64,000 nucleotides of DNA from the NCBI RefSeq assembly GCF_014633365.1, contig NC_068350.1:2733001-2797000 (forward strand), given 5' to 3'. Shown here in pieces: positions 49,083 through 62,300 of the stretch (its first letter is position 1; each line of letters begins with the position of its first letter). The notes under the pieces were generated by a model. That model saw only the letters and a list, made by a program, of their open reading frames with translations. It ran no database searches and was not told the origin of the DNA. Origin of the DNA: Diospyros lotus. Taxonomy: Eukaryota; Streptophyta; Magnoliopsida; Ericales; Ebenaceae. The translations under genes and the position numbers were made by a program.

Positions 49083-50330
49083 CTTTTTCACCTATGGTCA
49101 CTGTCACACAACTCTCTTTGTACATTCAGTATTTCACCCAACAAAAACTAAACAAGTAAAAAAGGAAAGTCTGTATGTCTGTCCGTTAGCTACCTGATTC
49201 TTAGGTTCCTGTCCCTTTAGAAGTTAGAAACCCAAAGGACACACTGTTTAGGTAAGGTCCTTTGTCTTACCTATTATTCTCAGCTTCTTATCTCCGCCAT
49301 TTCATCCATCTCAATAGTTTGTGAAATTTGACACAATAGACTAGTCATATCTTTTGATGTGTTAGTATTAAAAAAAAATATTGCGTCTTACCATGATCTT
49401 CAAGAAATAGGGATATCTTTTCATCTTCTTGAAATAAAAGATACAGGTTTTAATGCAATTAAAATTAATATCAACTGTAATTGTGTTAATAATAATATAA
49501 ATAGTAGATATATATATAATTTAAGACTAAAAAGTATTAATTATTGACTATATTAAAGATATTCATAAGAACAATATTAGTGCTATAAAATTTTAATTTA
49601 TAGGAAAATCATTAACTTTTATAATTATAATGAATGGTTAATAAACTATTGTTATTGTAATATTATTAATATCGTGAATATTGTATTCATAAAAATATAT
49701 TAGAAGATAATAATAATAATAACTATTATTAATATAACAACATGATATTGCATTATAAAATAATTTGAATATACTTTTATAATTATATTGAATCGTAGAA
49801 TCATAATGTCTTTATTATAAAATAAACGCATATAATATAAAAAGAATGACTAAATTGAGAATAATCACATTAATATATTTAAAACATACTACAAATATTA
49901 CTTGATTCTTACGATAATCAGTTACTTAATTCTTTAAAATACACACACGGGTGTATATTAGATTAGCATCACAATATTTATTCAACTTGTCTGCATCAAT
50001 TTCAAAGCCTTGTTGTGATCATCATAACACTAGCACTAACACTAATAATAATAATAAGAAGAAGATGAGCTAGGCCCTATGCTTGTCGATATTCTTCTAG
50101 AGCTTCTCTTTGACCCATGTAATTCTATCTACCACCCTCGCTTTCTTCTTTAGTATAAACGTTGGTATTGCTTATATTTCAAATTCTCTCGTCACGTCCT
50201 ATAAATTAATTTGTGTCCCCACGCAAGCTCACGTATATACGAAAGATAAATATCATCATCAGGGTAGAGAAAATTAAGACAAATAATTGATGATCATGTG
50301 GGAGGAAATAATTATTAAACAGCAATGGTT
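49081..50330. other. AT-rich spacer, no gene seen
   Basis: Between 49350 and 49920 the sequence is extremely AT-rich with frequent AATAATAT units. ORFs are short, Asn/Ile-rich and not gene-like. Confidence 0.5.
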
Positions 50331-50389
50331 ATGGTACCATCAACTCATCCACATCTATCTAGATGGTGAACCCAACATCTCCGCATATA

Positions 50390-50630
50390 TTTGGCTGCGA
50401 GTTCCTTGATCGCAGGAGACATGAGACGCACCACGAAGCCGTGAACTCGATAACCATCATTGAAAAGGAATTGAAACACAGAAGAAATTAAAGAAACCAT
50501 GCATGTTAAAAAATTAAAGAGAAGTGCTGAAGAGGGTTAACTAGATATACCAGTTTGGAGTTGCTTGGGAATGGAGAATGATGATTCCTTTGCCTTTGCC
50601 TTTGGCTTGTTGCATGGCTGAGGCTTCAGC
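50390..50630 (-). CDS. Candidate small two-exon gene of unknown function
   Basis: On the minus strand a TATA-like CATATATAG (about 50665-50673) is followed by an ATG at about 50630 in good context (AGAATGGGAG). The ORF there begins MGAEASAMQQAKGKGKG and runs to a donor (CTG/GTATAT) near 50550; an acceptor ending CGAG lies near 50450. Joined in frame this would give roughly 58 residues. A different frame across the same splice gives a basic segment containing KELAAKYMRRCW, so the frame is uncertain. I recognise no family. It could equally be a non-coding transcript. Confidence 0.25.
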
Positions 50631-50699
50631 TCCCATTCTTCTCCTCTTCCTGCTACTCACCAAGTACTATATATGGTCTGTGGAAGACGAGCTTAACTT

Positions 50700-51792
50700 T
50701 TGGCTTGGAGATTAGGGTAAGGCTGTGGGGCTTGGCTTCTTATAGGGTTTGATGTGGGCTTTTGAGAGAGGCATAGGATTAACTCGCTAGCGAGCTATCT
50801 AACCCTCGGCACCATTTCAATTTTCAAACAGGTATTGTACAAAAAAAAAAAAAAATCATCAGAATTGGTGGTGTGTGACCCTGTCACTTTTATTTATAAT
50901 TATAAATCTCTTTGGGGGGGGCGGTGTAATTTCTTTTACCATATATGATTAGCCGTATTGATGATTTAGGATTAGTTTCTTCTGAAGTACAATATTATTA
51001 ATAAGTCACCTTACTCAAATTAGAAAGAGTTAATAGGCATAGATCCAAAGGAATGTGAAACCTAATCAACCTTCCAATGCCAAACCTTGAAGCAAACAGT
51101 TCTTTGTAAAAAGCCAAACTCCTTGTACAAAATAGCCAAATTTTGAAGAAGCTTTTAACAGATTGGCAGTAGCAAATAGCCAAATTTTTGGATAAAGGAC
51201 CCAAATAATTATTTTTTATTATTATTATTTTTTTAAGGAAGGACCCAAATAAAATTATTCGACAAAAATTGAAATTCTGCAGCCCTTAATTTTCAAGTGT
51301 GCACTTAATTGGTAAACTTGTGGGTACCCCTTGTACAAAAATCTATATGTGAATTGGCCTCAAAAAGGTTTAAACCATGATCACAGGGAAGGTCACTAAA
51401 ACCTTCAAGGTTAAGCAAGCAGAAGTCACTTGCCCACAGCCAAACTCCTAATGCAATGAATGGTATATGTCCTCTTACCACCTCAATGTTGTAACAGTAC
51501 GACAAAACCTTGACAATTCTGAATTGTCTTATGCTTCAAAATTCACAAAACTAGTCAATTTCTTAACTACAAAACAAATCCTACGGCTTCAAAATGACCA
51601 AATCTTGCAAAGCATTGGTCCATAAGAAAATCTATCTGTTACCATAAAAATTAATCCATTCATTGAAGGGGGTCCTAGGAGGAGCATAAACAGAAACCCA
51701 CAATTTAACCCAAGTTCCATGCAAAGTTCTGCATCTTAAAGCATCCCACTAAAGGCTAGAAACAAAAATACCTATAAACAACAGTCATAAGG
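50700..51792. other. Intergenic DNA upstream of the small candidate and beyond the 3' end of the RGG gene
   Basis: No gene is seen. The interval should contain the 3' UTR of the caprin-like gene at its right end. A poly-A run lies at 50840-50855. Confidence 0.5.
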
Positions 51793-54700
51793 TCATGAAT
51801 CAGCTGTTGCATGGCTGGCTTCAGCTCTTGAACCATGATTGTTGTAGAAGTTCACACCACCACCCCCGCCCCTGCCACCCCTTCCCCTACTGCTGTAATA
51901 GCTCCTCTGGTAATAAACTCCCTGCTGGTCATAATAATGGTTTCGACCATTCTGGTAAGGCCCGCCTCCCCTGCTGCTTCCTCGTCCTCCACGGCCATTG
52001 GAGTAGCCCCGGCGGCCACCACCCCGGCTACCTCTTTGGTTCTGATAGCCCCTCCTGGGCGCATAATGATGCTCCTTAGACTCCATATTTCTCTCATTCT
52101 GTCCTTCTGCCTTTGGTTCATCCGGTTCTGTATGAGGTGGCACTTCTGCTGGATTTTCATACTCAAATTCACCCTGCAAATCAGAGTGCCATATATCATC
52201 ACTATAGTCAACAAACAGCAAATTCAGGAAACAGATTTAAGGATGCAGATACCACTTTCTGAGTTTCTTCCAAAGGACTAGACTGATCACCATACGATTC
52301 ATTTCCTTGAAAATTTGCTGCCTCTTCCTCCTATAGAATACACCCAATTATGATGTGTTAAAAAAATCTGGCTAGGGCCATAGCACAAAGAAAACAAAAA
52401 ACATGGATGTTAGAAATTTTCCTTTTTGAATTACTCCCAGGAAAATTCTAGTTCTTCTACCCACAGTGAACATATCAGAGTACTTGAATAGGAGATTTTG
52501 CAGTAATTAGGGTCAGCAATTTACAAGACAAGTGGGCCTATTTAGCTGTGTCAGTAAAACAAGGTAGCCACGGACTAACTCAAAACAAAGTCAAAGCTAC
52601 TACAGTACTAATCCAATAATCAATTCAATGTCTAACCCATGCTAGGTAACTGCATTTCCTGGTATAGTTTTGTCACCTCTAGTTATCAACTTTTCACAGG
52701 TTAACAAAAATGGTTAACGGGCGTCAATGTGCAAGGATAGGATGATCAGAAAGCCAGATCCCATCTACAGCAATGCCATTGATTCACCATTAATACAGAA
52801 TGACAGAAACCAACAGGTGACAGTCAAGAGCTGTCACAGTCCTAGGGTTACCTAGGGTTGTGATTGGAATTAGGGGGAGAAATCAGAATTGAAGAATTGA
52901 AGGAGGGAGAGAAATCAGCGGAAAAGGGAGGGAGAATTAGAGAGAACGGAGAGAGGAATAGAGAGAATTAGAAAGGAAGGAATTCCATTTCATTTCACAC
53001 ATGATATCCATCCGCTTACAAGTAGCCTTCTTATAGGCATAGCTAGCTGCTAACTGATTTCCTAACAGCACCCATGTGCTCCTAACAACTTACAAATATC
53101 TCCTAATAAACTATTATAACCCTATTACAATAATGCCCTCTATTGCTCCTAGGGTCATGACAAGAGCCAACCCATAGGAAACAACAGAAAAATAAAAGAA
53201 AATCCCCCTTGATCCACTTTTTACATGCAATGGAAGAAAGAAGAAGAGAAAAAAATATATATATGCAAAACCACCATGAGCGCATACACCAATTGAAAAT
53301 AACATGAAAACATGAGTGTATCTTATCTTGTACCAGTAATCAGAAATGATTTTGTTCATTCAATGGCATAATTATAGAGACAATGGAAGGTGACATGAAT
53401 ATACTTTTATGTCATGCACGCACAGTGAATTTAAAAACCTTTTCCAGCAAATTACCAAATGAAAAATTTACCCTTCTGTTAAAATATTGTTGTTTGATCT
53501 TTGAGGATACTACCAAAAGCATGCTATAATTGGGTGTGAAGAAAGATTACAATGGAGCCAAGCAAAAAAAATAAATGTGAAAATTGAAAAGATCAGAACA
53601 AACATTGAGCTGGGTTAGGTCATCCCATGTGTAAGGTTGAACAAACTTCTACTTGATCGCCATTCAAGCTTGTGTAACTTGCTAAGTAACAAGTCACGGA
53701 CCTCTCATATGGATATGAAAGGGCAAAGGCACACCAACCTGGTGAGTTTTGAAAGTATTAACACAACATTAGCATTGGCTCACTCATCCACCAAAATTTT
53801 GCCTTATTTAAATTTGCTGGTGACAGGTCTAGAATTCATGTAGCAGACCTTACCTAGCGGGATTGAGGCTTGTGAATGTAGTTATTTTAAATTCACTAGT
53901 GACACAAGGAGGTTGTCTGCACAAAACGGACAACTAAGGGTGTGGAGCCTTCAATGAGCATAAAAACCCACTCATCTTCCCTCCGTTAATATCAGGCAGG
54001 TAATTTCCTAATCAAGAAAGTTAGCACAAACCAAAAAGACCAAACTAACCCATCTTAAGAAGAGGATAAACACTCACCAACCTGATGCATCCTTCTTTCC
54101 TACCAACTAAAATGGGACCAAGAATATATTGCATAATGGTTTACTGCCACACCACTATTATCCCTAACCCTGAACATAACAAACTAAGAGAACTATTCCA
54201 AACCTTCATAACGCCTATCCAACACCACAAAATGAGCTAACTGAACTGCTAGACCACTCACCCTAGTCACTAACATATTTGGACACCACAACTGCCCACA
54301 AACTAGTCATCAAAAACCTTCACAACCATTTATAAAGCCCTGTGAGAAAGAAACAATGCCACACGGAAGGACACCTGTTAGAATTGTCTGTGCTTCTTGG
54401 CCAGCTCTCTATAAAATTGAGGCAGTGAGTTCAATGAGTTTGTCAAGGGCTCCCTCCCTCCCGTTTTGATAGGCAACCAACGCTTCAAAATAACAATCAT
54501 TAGGAATGAACTAGAGTCGCCAGTGCAAAATGTAGAAAGCCCATGAAACAACAAATTTAAAGAATAACAAACTAAGGAGCTGTTTGACAAAGACTTCAAT
54601 TTTTTTGTTTTCAAGTTTCAGTTTTGGTTTAACAATTTTGTGTTCAATATCCATTCTTTTGTTCGGAAATTGGTGCATTTATCGAACCTTTATCATTGCC

Positions 54701-57700
54701 TTTAGGTCAATGGTTACATTACCCTTTTATTTTTTTTTCTGGTAATTAAATAAATGTAATTTTACAATTGATATTGACAAAAATGTCAACTTTTAGCTCA
54801 CCTACAAAATGAAATTAAAAACAAAAGATTTCCGTAGGCATTTATTCCCTCATTAAGAGACATAATTTCATGCCCCATGGAGATAAAAATTGAAAAGGTA
54901 ATGATTTTATCACACGTAGAATGATTTCTCATCCCAATCCTACCATATAGGAAGCATGGGTATTCTACAGACAGTAACGAAGTGTCTAACATATCTCTAA
55001 CATAGACACATTGCAAGCAATTAATATGTAGTATTCATAAAAAAGACACATCACAAACAGTTGGCATGGCATAATATTTCATCTCATGTGTTACGTTATC
55101 AACATACTTGACAGGCCCTCATTTTTTTATTCGTCTGTTCATTTACTTATGCTTTTTATTGATGTAATTGCTGCTATTGATGTATTAATTCTGTTTATTT
55201 TTGTTCTTATCTTATTTGTTGCTTTGTCATTTCATAAGTATTATAATTTTATATGAATGATGTGTTTTCATTTCAAAAGGCTATAGATTCAGCATCTTCT
55301 TTAACACATGCTAGCATGTAAACAAACAGTTAAGGCTAGCGGAGAATTAAAGACAAATTTCAAGTTGCAGCATACAAGCATGTAGATATTACTAGGGTGA
55401 AATATAATCCACAAAAGAACTTCACTCAGGAAGAGACAGTACACATAAAGGAGATATTAGAACAGACGTGAAAAAAAGCAAGAAAAGAAGTAGAAGGGTT
55501 TGCCACAGTTAAGGCTAGCAGACCACAAGAGAAGAAGAAGAACTCAAAAAGAATCTCCACAAACAATTTCATAAGTTCAAGTTGTCTTCAGATAAGCAAG
55601 CTTCATTAGTAGACAAATCAGAAACGAGCAATAACTTTGACCTTCAATACATATCATATTTCTGTTCCTGTACGTGCAACTAATAAGAAGACTGAAAAGA
55701 CTTCTTGACCGCTCCTTTTCCTTTCTCAAGGAAATAACACATAGCTAAGGTTAGTCTAAACATGCGGGTGCACCAAGTCATATCTACTGCAGGTAAACCA
55801 GCAACATGATGGTCCAAGTGACCACCAAAAACAGAGATAGTCCACAAGGACCACAACTTAAACAACCCTTTTTAATGAAAACAAAAGGAAATTCTTAAAA
55901 AAAAAACATAAAAACTTAACTGCTACCTTTTTCGTAAGAACTAAAGACAAGGAATGATGAAAATTATTCATATAGAAAGAAGAAATCATAATACACTTTT
56001 GACTCTGAAACCTCAGTTTTTGTTTATGAATATATTTGATTTATGGGGCTCCACACACCAATTAAAGAACCACTATATAAACCCCCCCATGAAGACCAAT
56101 CATTTCCCAATTGTATCAACTGCTCTAACAAGGATTCAAATATGTAGCCTGGGATACAAATGTATCAAAATTGAGTAACCACAACAAAGCAAACATCAGT
56201 CCTTGCAACACTCATTGCACTTGATGTAATATAAGCAACTCACCTAAAATTTCCTATTGCCCCATAAAGCATAATCTTACATGGCAATGCAACACTTCAG
56301 CAAAACAGAATGTCAAACAACACAACATAAAATTAAATAACGGAAACAGAACTACACTGTTTTTGACAGCATCAAATATTTAGAGATACAAGAAATCATA
56401 TTTTTGTTGAAGTTTTAGCTATTAATGGCGAATGGCCTACAACAGCAAAGGATTTAATAGAAGCGGTATTTATTGTTAAGTAATCCCAAAGACAGTTAAC
56501 TTAATCTCTTCCCTAAATAACAAATTATCTTTTCCTATCACATTGTTCATCAATGTAGTGAGAACCAAATTAATGAGCATCATGAACAAAGAACTGTAAC
56601 GTCACCTTCCACAACAAAATTAACGAACTTAAAAGTAATAGACCAAATTGCGACACTATACCTACATAGACTTCATGGAAAATGTACCATTCATGACAAC
56701 AACAAATAGAAGGATAAAGAATATAAATCCCATTATCTTATTTTCTGGGGAAGAGGACTTACCTTTTGCTGATATTGCTCATCTGGACCTTCAATTTGTA
56801 CTGGGATACTGACGGGCACCATGGAGCCATGCAATGGTACCGGGAAAGAGGCATAATTTCCAGCAGCAGCAGCAGCCATTTCAACAGTAGCTTTCATCTC
56901 CGGCGTGGTGGTGAAATAATCCGAAGCCATAATCTTGTTGAGCTTCGCTCTCAACCCGGCATCTACAATGATCAAAGATGCAAATATTAACAGACCACAA
57001 TTTTTTTCCCAAAAAAAATCACAAATATGGTGATAAAGAAGGCGCACAAGTAACACTCGGATCCGAATCGACAGGCTGATCGGAGTTGGCAAGCCATTGA
57101 TTTGCGTGCTCAAGACACTGCTGCAACGCGTTCTTGTGCGAGAGGCTCGAATCAACCGGACGCGATATCAAGAGGCCGCCAAGCATCGCAATCAAATCCA
57201 AGTCCCTCTCGCCAAGTAGATCGGTGGCGTCGTCGGTGACGTAGTCGTAGGTCAAGCAGCAACCACGTTCGTGTGTCCGAGTAAGCATAGTCGAAGTGAA
57301 ATCATTCTGGCCCTTCACATCGAACATGCTCCCAAAATAGAGCAAGTTCAGGAGATCCTCTACCACGTCGCGCCGCAGTTCCGTTTCCGGTTCCGGTTCC
57401 GGTTCGAACTCTGCCAGATTTTGCTCGCTTGATTTCTCATCATCCTTGGCCTCTTCGAGGGATGGTGAGGCGGAGACCTGTTGGCGCTGTAGGGCAAGGC
57501 TGATTTCTTCGGCTACAGCGGCGGCGAGGGGCTGACGGAGCTTCTCGAGCTCGTCGATGGAGGCGCAGACGGAGGGTTTGGCCTTGAGGACCTCCTCCTG
57601 CTCCTTGTTGATAGGCTTGCCCTGGGCGATGGCCTCTTCCATCTGACTGATGCGGTTCTGCTTCTTGCGGAGGGCACGGAGACGCTTGTTGATGAGGTTC

Positions 57701-57744
57701 AGGACAGGTCCATCGGTGACGTCCGAGGCCGCGGTGGCCGCCAT
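51793..57744 (-). CDS. RGG-box, caprin-like RNA-binding protein (At1g27090 type)
   Basis: Four exons, 57057-57744, 56763-56962, 52253-52330 and 51793-52173, with GT-AG introns and 448 codons in frame. The N-terminal 100 residues are charged and helical (LINKRLRALRKKQNRISQ...), likely coiled coil, followed by a Glu/Pro repeat (EPEPEPE). A conserved middle follows (DVVEDLLNLLYFGSMFDVK, ERDLDLIAMLGGLL), and the last 75 residues are Arg/Gly/Tyr-rich with many RGG/RGR units. Such tails bind RNA and drive condensate formation, and the layout resembles animal Caprin. A stress-granule or mRNA-regulation role is inferred. It resembles the Arabidopsis glycine-rich protein At1g27090 from memory. Intron 2 is 4.4 kb and contains a solo LTR and a LINE tail. 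Confidence 0.88.
52827..53167 (+). mobile_element. Solo LTR with AGAGC target duplication in the caprin-like gene
   Basis: A 331-bp segment, 52832-53162, begins TGTCACAGTCCTAGGG and ends CCTAGGGTCATGACA, so its tips are near-palindromic. The 5-base AGAGC lies immediately on both sides (52827-52831 and 53163-53167). No internal retroelement sequence is present, so this is an LTR left by recombination. It sits in intron 2. Confidence 0.88.
53828..53880 (+). mobile_element. LINE-type 3' tail in the caprin-like gene intron
   Basis: CTAGAATTCATGTAGCAGAC followed by CTAGCGGGATTGAGGCTTG. This is the same terminal block as the other LINE tails in the window, here without a clear TTG run. Confidence 0.5.
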
Positions 57745-58140
57745 TGTTCGATTCCTTAGTCTGTTTTAGTTTGATCGGAGGAAAGAGGTGGATTGCGCCG
57801 CCGTCTACGGCGGTGGCGGAGGGTTTTTGAAGGTTTGCAGGGTCCTTGAGGACGGGACAGAGTCACAAGGGAAACAAATAAGAGAAGGAATCGAAACGGC
57901 GGCTTCGAATCGAGAATCGATAACAAAGAGTGAGAGCAGAGAGAGAGAGAAAGGAACCAGCGATAAATGCACAGCAATTCCGAAATATAAATACAGCTTT
58001 GTTTGGTTTTCTCGTAATTCGATTGGACCGGTGAGTTTGGTTAACGAGTTGACTCGCCCGGTTCGGCTTTCCATAAGTTTCCTTTTTTTTTTTTTTTTTT
58101 AATTTTTAAGTACTAAAAAATATGTTGTAGGCCGGACAAC
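57745..58140. promoter_or_regulatory. Leader and promoter of the caprin-like gene
   Basis: The minus-strand sequence before the ATG at 57744 is GC-rich near the gene, then CT-rich (long TCTCTCTC-type run at about 57930-57955 on the minus strand), typical of a plant 5' leader. No strong TATA box was identified. Confidence 0.45.
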
Positions 58141-58475
58141 CCTACCGAGCGCCTCACCGAATAAGGGCAAAATAATGAATTTGCCCCCACCTACTTTACA
58201 GGACACTGTTCCTATCTCTGCTCTCTCATCTCTTCTCCCATGCCCGCCACATTACCGTTGCCCTCGTCTCGCCTCGCCAACAATTGATGCAGTGACTATC
58301 GGCGAAGCAAGGCGACGACGGCAACAGGGCGAGGCTACGACAGCGAAACGCGGCAACGAGACGGCAGCCATGGGAGAGGAGAGAACAAGGGCGAGACAAT
58401 CCATGAAAGGAAAAAAGAGAGAGCAAGGCGTGAGGGTAAATTCGTCTTTTTGCCCCTCTTTGGTAGCCCGATCAA
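58141..58475. repeat. GC-rich foldback element, copy 2
   Basis: The left arm (from CTACCGAGCGCC) and the reverse complement of the right arm (from ATCGGGCTACC, about 58460-58470) share GGGCAAAA and GAATTT-CCC-CAC. The interior holds CTCTCTCATCTCTTC and CATGCCCGCC with facing complements. The terminal block also matches both arms of the element at 12338-12702. The 121-residue ORF across it is an artefact of the repeat. Confidence 0.55.
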
Positions 58476-58739
58476 TAAGCTCATCCGACTCTCTAGACTT
58501 TTTTCCTAAAAAATTTAGGAAAATACATTTTGCTGCATAATTTTACATTGTTACAACTTACAAGATCATTTTCCTATCCTAATTTATTTTAGAATCAATT
58601 AATTTAAGATATTGTATTTGATTCATAATAATAATAATTCATATGCATGCACATAAGAACGTCTACTCTTATTTTATTTTCTTTATTTCTTTCTTTAATT
58701 CCACAAACCCTAATTACAAAAGCAGTGATAAACTAGTAA

Positions 58740-59309
58740 GTAAAAACACACAACATAATATATATATATATATATATAGAAAGACAACTCTGGTCATGGT
58801 CATTTACTCATTAGTCAAACCCAGCAGCTCCTCAGAAATTGAAATTGCCAATATGGACAAGCACCATGGCAACTTACAAGCCAAGAAAAGAAATATTCCC
58901 ACATCAGAACTTGTATCCTCCAGAAAGTATATAGTTTGTCCAAAAAGATTATTCTTAAATTGGAACTGCAAATACTACTGCAGTTACAATGATGCTATTT
59001 TGAAATCCTAAATGCTAGCCACCCCACAGGAAACTAAAATCTTGTTTGCTGGGACCAAAATTTGATGTACATGATTGCACGTTTAGAGCCAAAAATAAAA
59101 TAAAACCTAGCCCTGATTTTGGATTGAGAATGCAGTGATTGTTCTTGATGGGCTTTGACTTTATTGAAGCTGAGAATCAATGACCTCAGAATGGCAAGCC
59201 TGATCATTGTTTGAGATCAACCCAATCTTCAATTTTATTTTGTAACCTTCCATACACCAAAACCCTTCTCAAAACTTAAAAATTTCCTTCATCCTAACGC
59301 TTATTCTGC
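58740..59309. other. Intergenic DNA and 3' flank of the AMP deaminase gene
   Basis: No gene is seen. A (TA)10-type microsatellite lies at 58759-58780. The right part should be the AMP deaminase 3' UTR. Confidence 0.5.
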
Positions 59310-62300
59310 TCAGAAATCTATTTCTTCAGGAAGCAGGGCCTTTCCTGAGTAGACATATTGCATCTCAGCTTTCCATGTCTGCAAAAGTTCCATGTCAGGT
59401 GATGACAGAGCATGGCTATCGACACAGGGCTTGGATAAGACAGAACATTGCTGATAGGTAATATTCAAAAAATTAGGACATGGCAATAGCTGAGCCATGT
59501 CAAATAGTAAATTATATAACTTACATATATATATATATATTACATCAAAATAATTGACAATTTGACACTAGAACTGACCTCATGTCGGAACGAAATCCTC
59601 ATATCTGGTACATTTGTCTTATCAATATCATTTCCTTCAGCACCCCTCCTAAAATATTTGCCACCAAGCCAATGCATCTACACAGTAACAGATAAAATAG
59701 ATAACTATAAGTCATTCATCGTGTCTACATTGTTATAGCTAGAGCACTGAATTAATTCAGACACCTCAGTATCAAATTATGTAAGAGATGACAGTGTCCT
59801 GGAAAATGAATTCCGCGCATGTAAAAATAAATACTGTTAGTCAAAGGTACAAGTGTATTTTTATAAAACTTATTTTGATGATAAAAAAAAATGTCTAAAC
59901 CAATTTTTGGATGAACTTAAGAAGTCTAAATGATACAAAACACCCTTCAAAAACACATCCAGAATACTCTTCTGTTTCAAGCCTTTTTTGAATATCCAAA
60001 GGGAATCCCTTCAATGTTCAAACCTTTTCAGAGACTCATCTCCTATTGCAAGCCTTATTCAGATGCCCGAAGGAATCCCCTCAGACATCTAAACCTTTCC
60101 AAAATGGTTATTCAAACGTCTGAATGAAATCTTTTAGATGTTCAAAACCTTTGATCATATCCTATTCAGAAGTTTGAACCAAGGAATTTAAATGTCTGAA
60201 CAAAGACAATCCTATGTACCTTTTCAAGATTTCATGATCTTCAAAAGTACACAAAAGAGAAGATGTTTTTGATTGTTTGTGACTAATATCTCTGATGAAA
60301 ATCAAAATTCTTATATGTTGCTTTACTACAAAACAAGCCAAACAAAATATATCTTTCCCAAATTAGATATGTAGATTTTTTTGTTATAGGTATGTCCTTA
60401 TTCTGATATATTGCCTATTGCATCTCAAATTTGACTACTTTATCATCTTTTTAGCCTCCATCAGACTTGGAGGCATATCCTCCAGATTGCTGTCTTCTGT
60501 TTTACCTACATATCTACAGGTTATTTATATTTCATTAATGAAAAAGAGATGGTCCTGGCTAAGAGCTCATAGAAGTTGTCCCTCTTTCTCAATTCTCTCT
60601 AACAACTAGTTTTTTAATTGAGGGCTATAAATGCAGATTTCTGTAGAGTCTTAAGAAAACACAGAAATCTGGAAACACTTGCAAGAGCATTCAATTCTCT
60701 CATGACAAAGAGTGTGTTGCTGAAGTTGGAGCATTGAAGGATATCTTCATTTACACCTTTTTTGTTTCTGTTGTATTCAAATTTATGTAAATTGTAGTGA
60801 TTTTCTGTTTGTGTAATTACTCATTTAAGTGATGGGATTCTCACCTTGGTGCAAGGGACTTGTTTTTGCCTAAAAAAAAGGTATCTTAGTTTGGCAAGGG
60901 ATTTGTATTGATTTCTAGCTCTATTAAAGATTAAGGATTCTATTTAGTAGAATCTTCAAGGTTTTCCTTAAAGAGAGAGAATGTAGGCTTGAAAGAACTG
61001 AACCTCTATAAATCCCTCTACTTCTTGGTTGTGTATGTGCTTTATTTTCATACATTGCAAACATCTCAAATCACCATAAAATCAATTCAAATTAAACCTA
61101 CAAACTAAGTCAGATTTTCTTAAAATCAAAAAGGGTCAATTCACCACCCCCCCAAACTTAATATCTGGGCAACAAATACCATAATAACATGATTAAGCAT
61201 ATACATAACCAATTAAACAAGCTACTTGGTATCCAAGCAAAGACAAATTCCTCGAAGAGAGAGAACCAAGATAGGAACTTGACACGAGAGGTGAAAATGG
61301 CAATTGCTGAATCTGATATTTCATAAAGTAAATTAAAAAAGTTGCTTCCAAAATGTCTGCTCAATTTGTTCATATTATCCACAGCTTCCAACCTTTAGCA
61401 ATGATATTTGCTCTCAACTAATTAAGCCCTCAACTAGTTAGCTGCTAGCTGCTGTGCACTTAGACCTGACTATATTGGCATAACTCATTCTCCTTTCCCG
61501 ACTATTGCAATATGTTTCAATTGACTAAGATTCTGGCAGTAATACTTTGGGTTCAAATTCAAGTGTTGCTACTCAGGACCTTTAGTCCAACTAGTTGATG
61601 TCTTTCATGAGAGATGTATTTAGTTGTAACTTCCAGCCAAGTACAGCTCCCATAATAAAATGCATATATTTATCAATGTATAGTTTTTCAGCATCATGCA
61701 CTTTGTCGAGGGAAATAAGACATTTTGGGAGTTGTACTAAAGAGTTGCATGGCACAAGATGGTAATAGAATGTGAAGCCAACCTATATGCTGAAAACAGT
61801 TACCATGTATTTTTTCTTCTTTTTCCTTCTTTCCTTCATTTACTACTATGATATTTTCCTTTGATATTCTTTTCCTACATTAGGACACTCCTTTTTCCTT
61901 TCCTTCAACTAAAATAATCTCTTTTTACTGGTAAGCCACCAAAAATAAATTGCCAACAACTATTAATACACCTATGCAAATCACTTAGGTTGAACTCCCT
62001 ACCCAAGTTCAAACTCTATCTATTTTCTCAAATTTACCATGTTGCACAGAGCCAGTGCTTCACTACTATAATCACCGGTCGCACTAATTTACCCACTACA
62101 CTCCCCATTTAACTCCAAGAGAAAGGAACAGATAGCAACATCAAATTTCTATCCCAAATGCACTAGAACCAGTCTTTCTTTTTTCTATATACATTTTTTT
62201 TTCAAAGAAAATCTAAGGAACAGTTGTCAACAACATTATGTTTACCTTTCACGGTAATATGATGGTACATTATAATGTCTTTTACTTTATGTATGAGTCA

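Noticed and set aside
58175..58540. A 121-residue ORF
   Set aside because: It lies across the second foldback element, is low in complexity and has no family resemblance.
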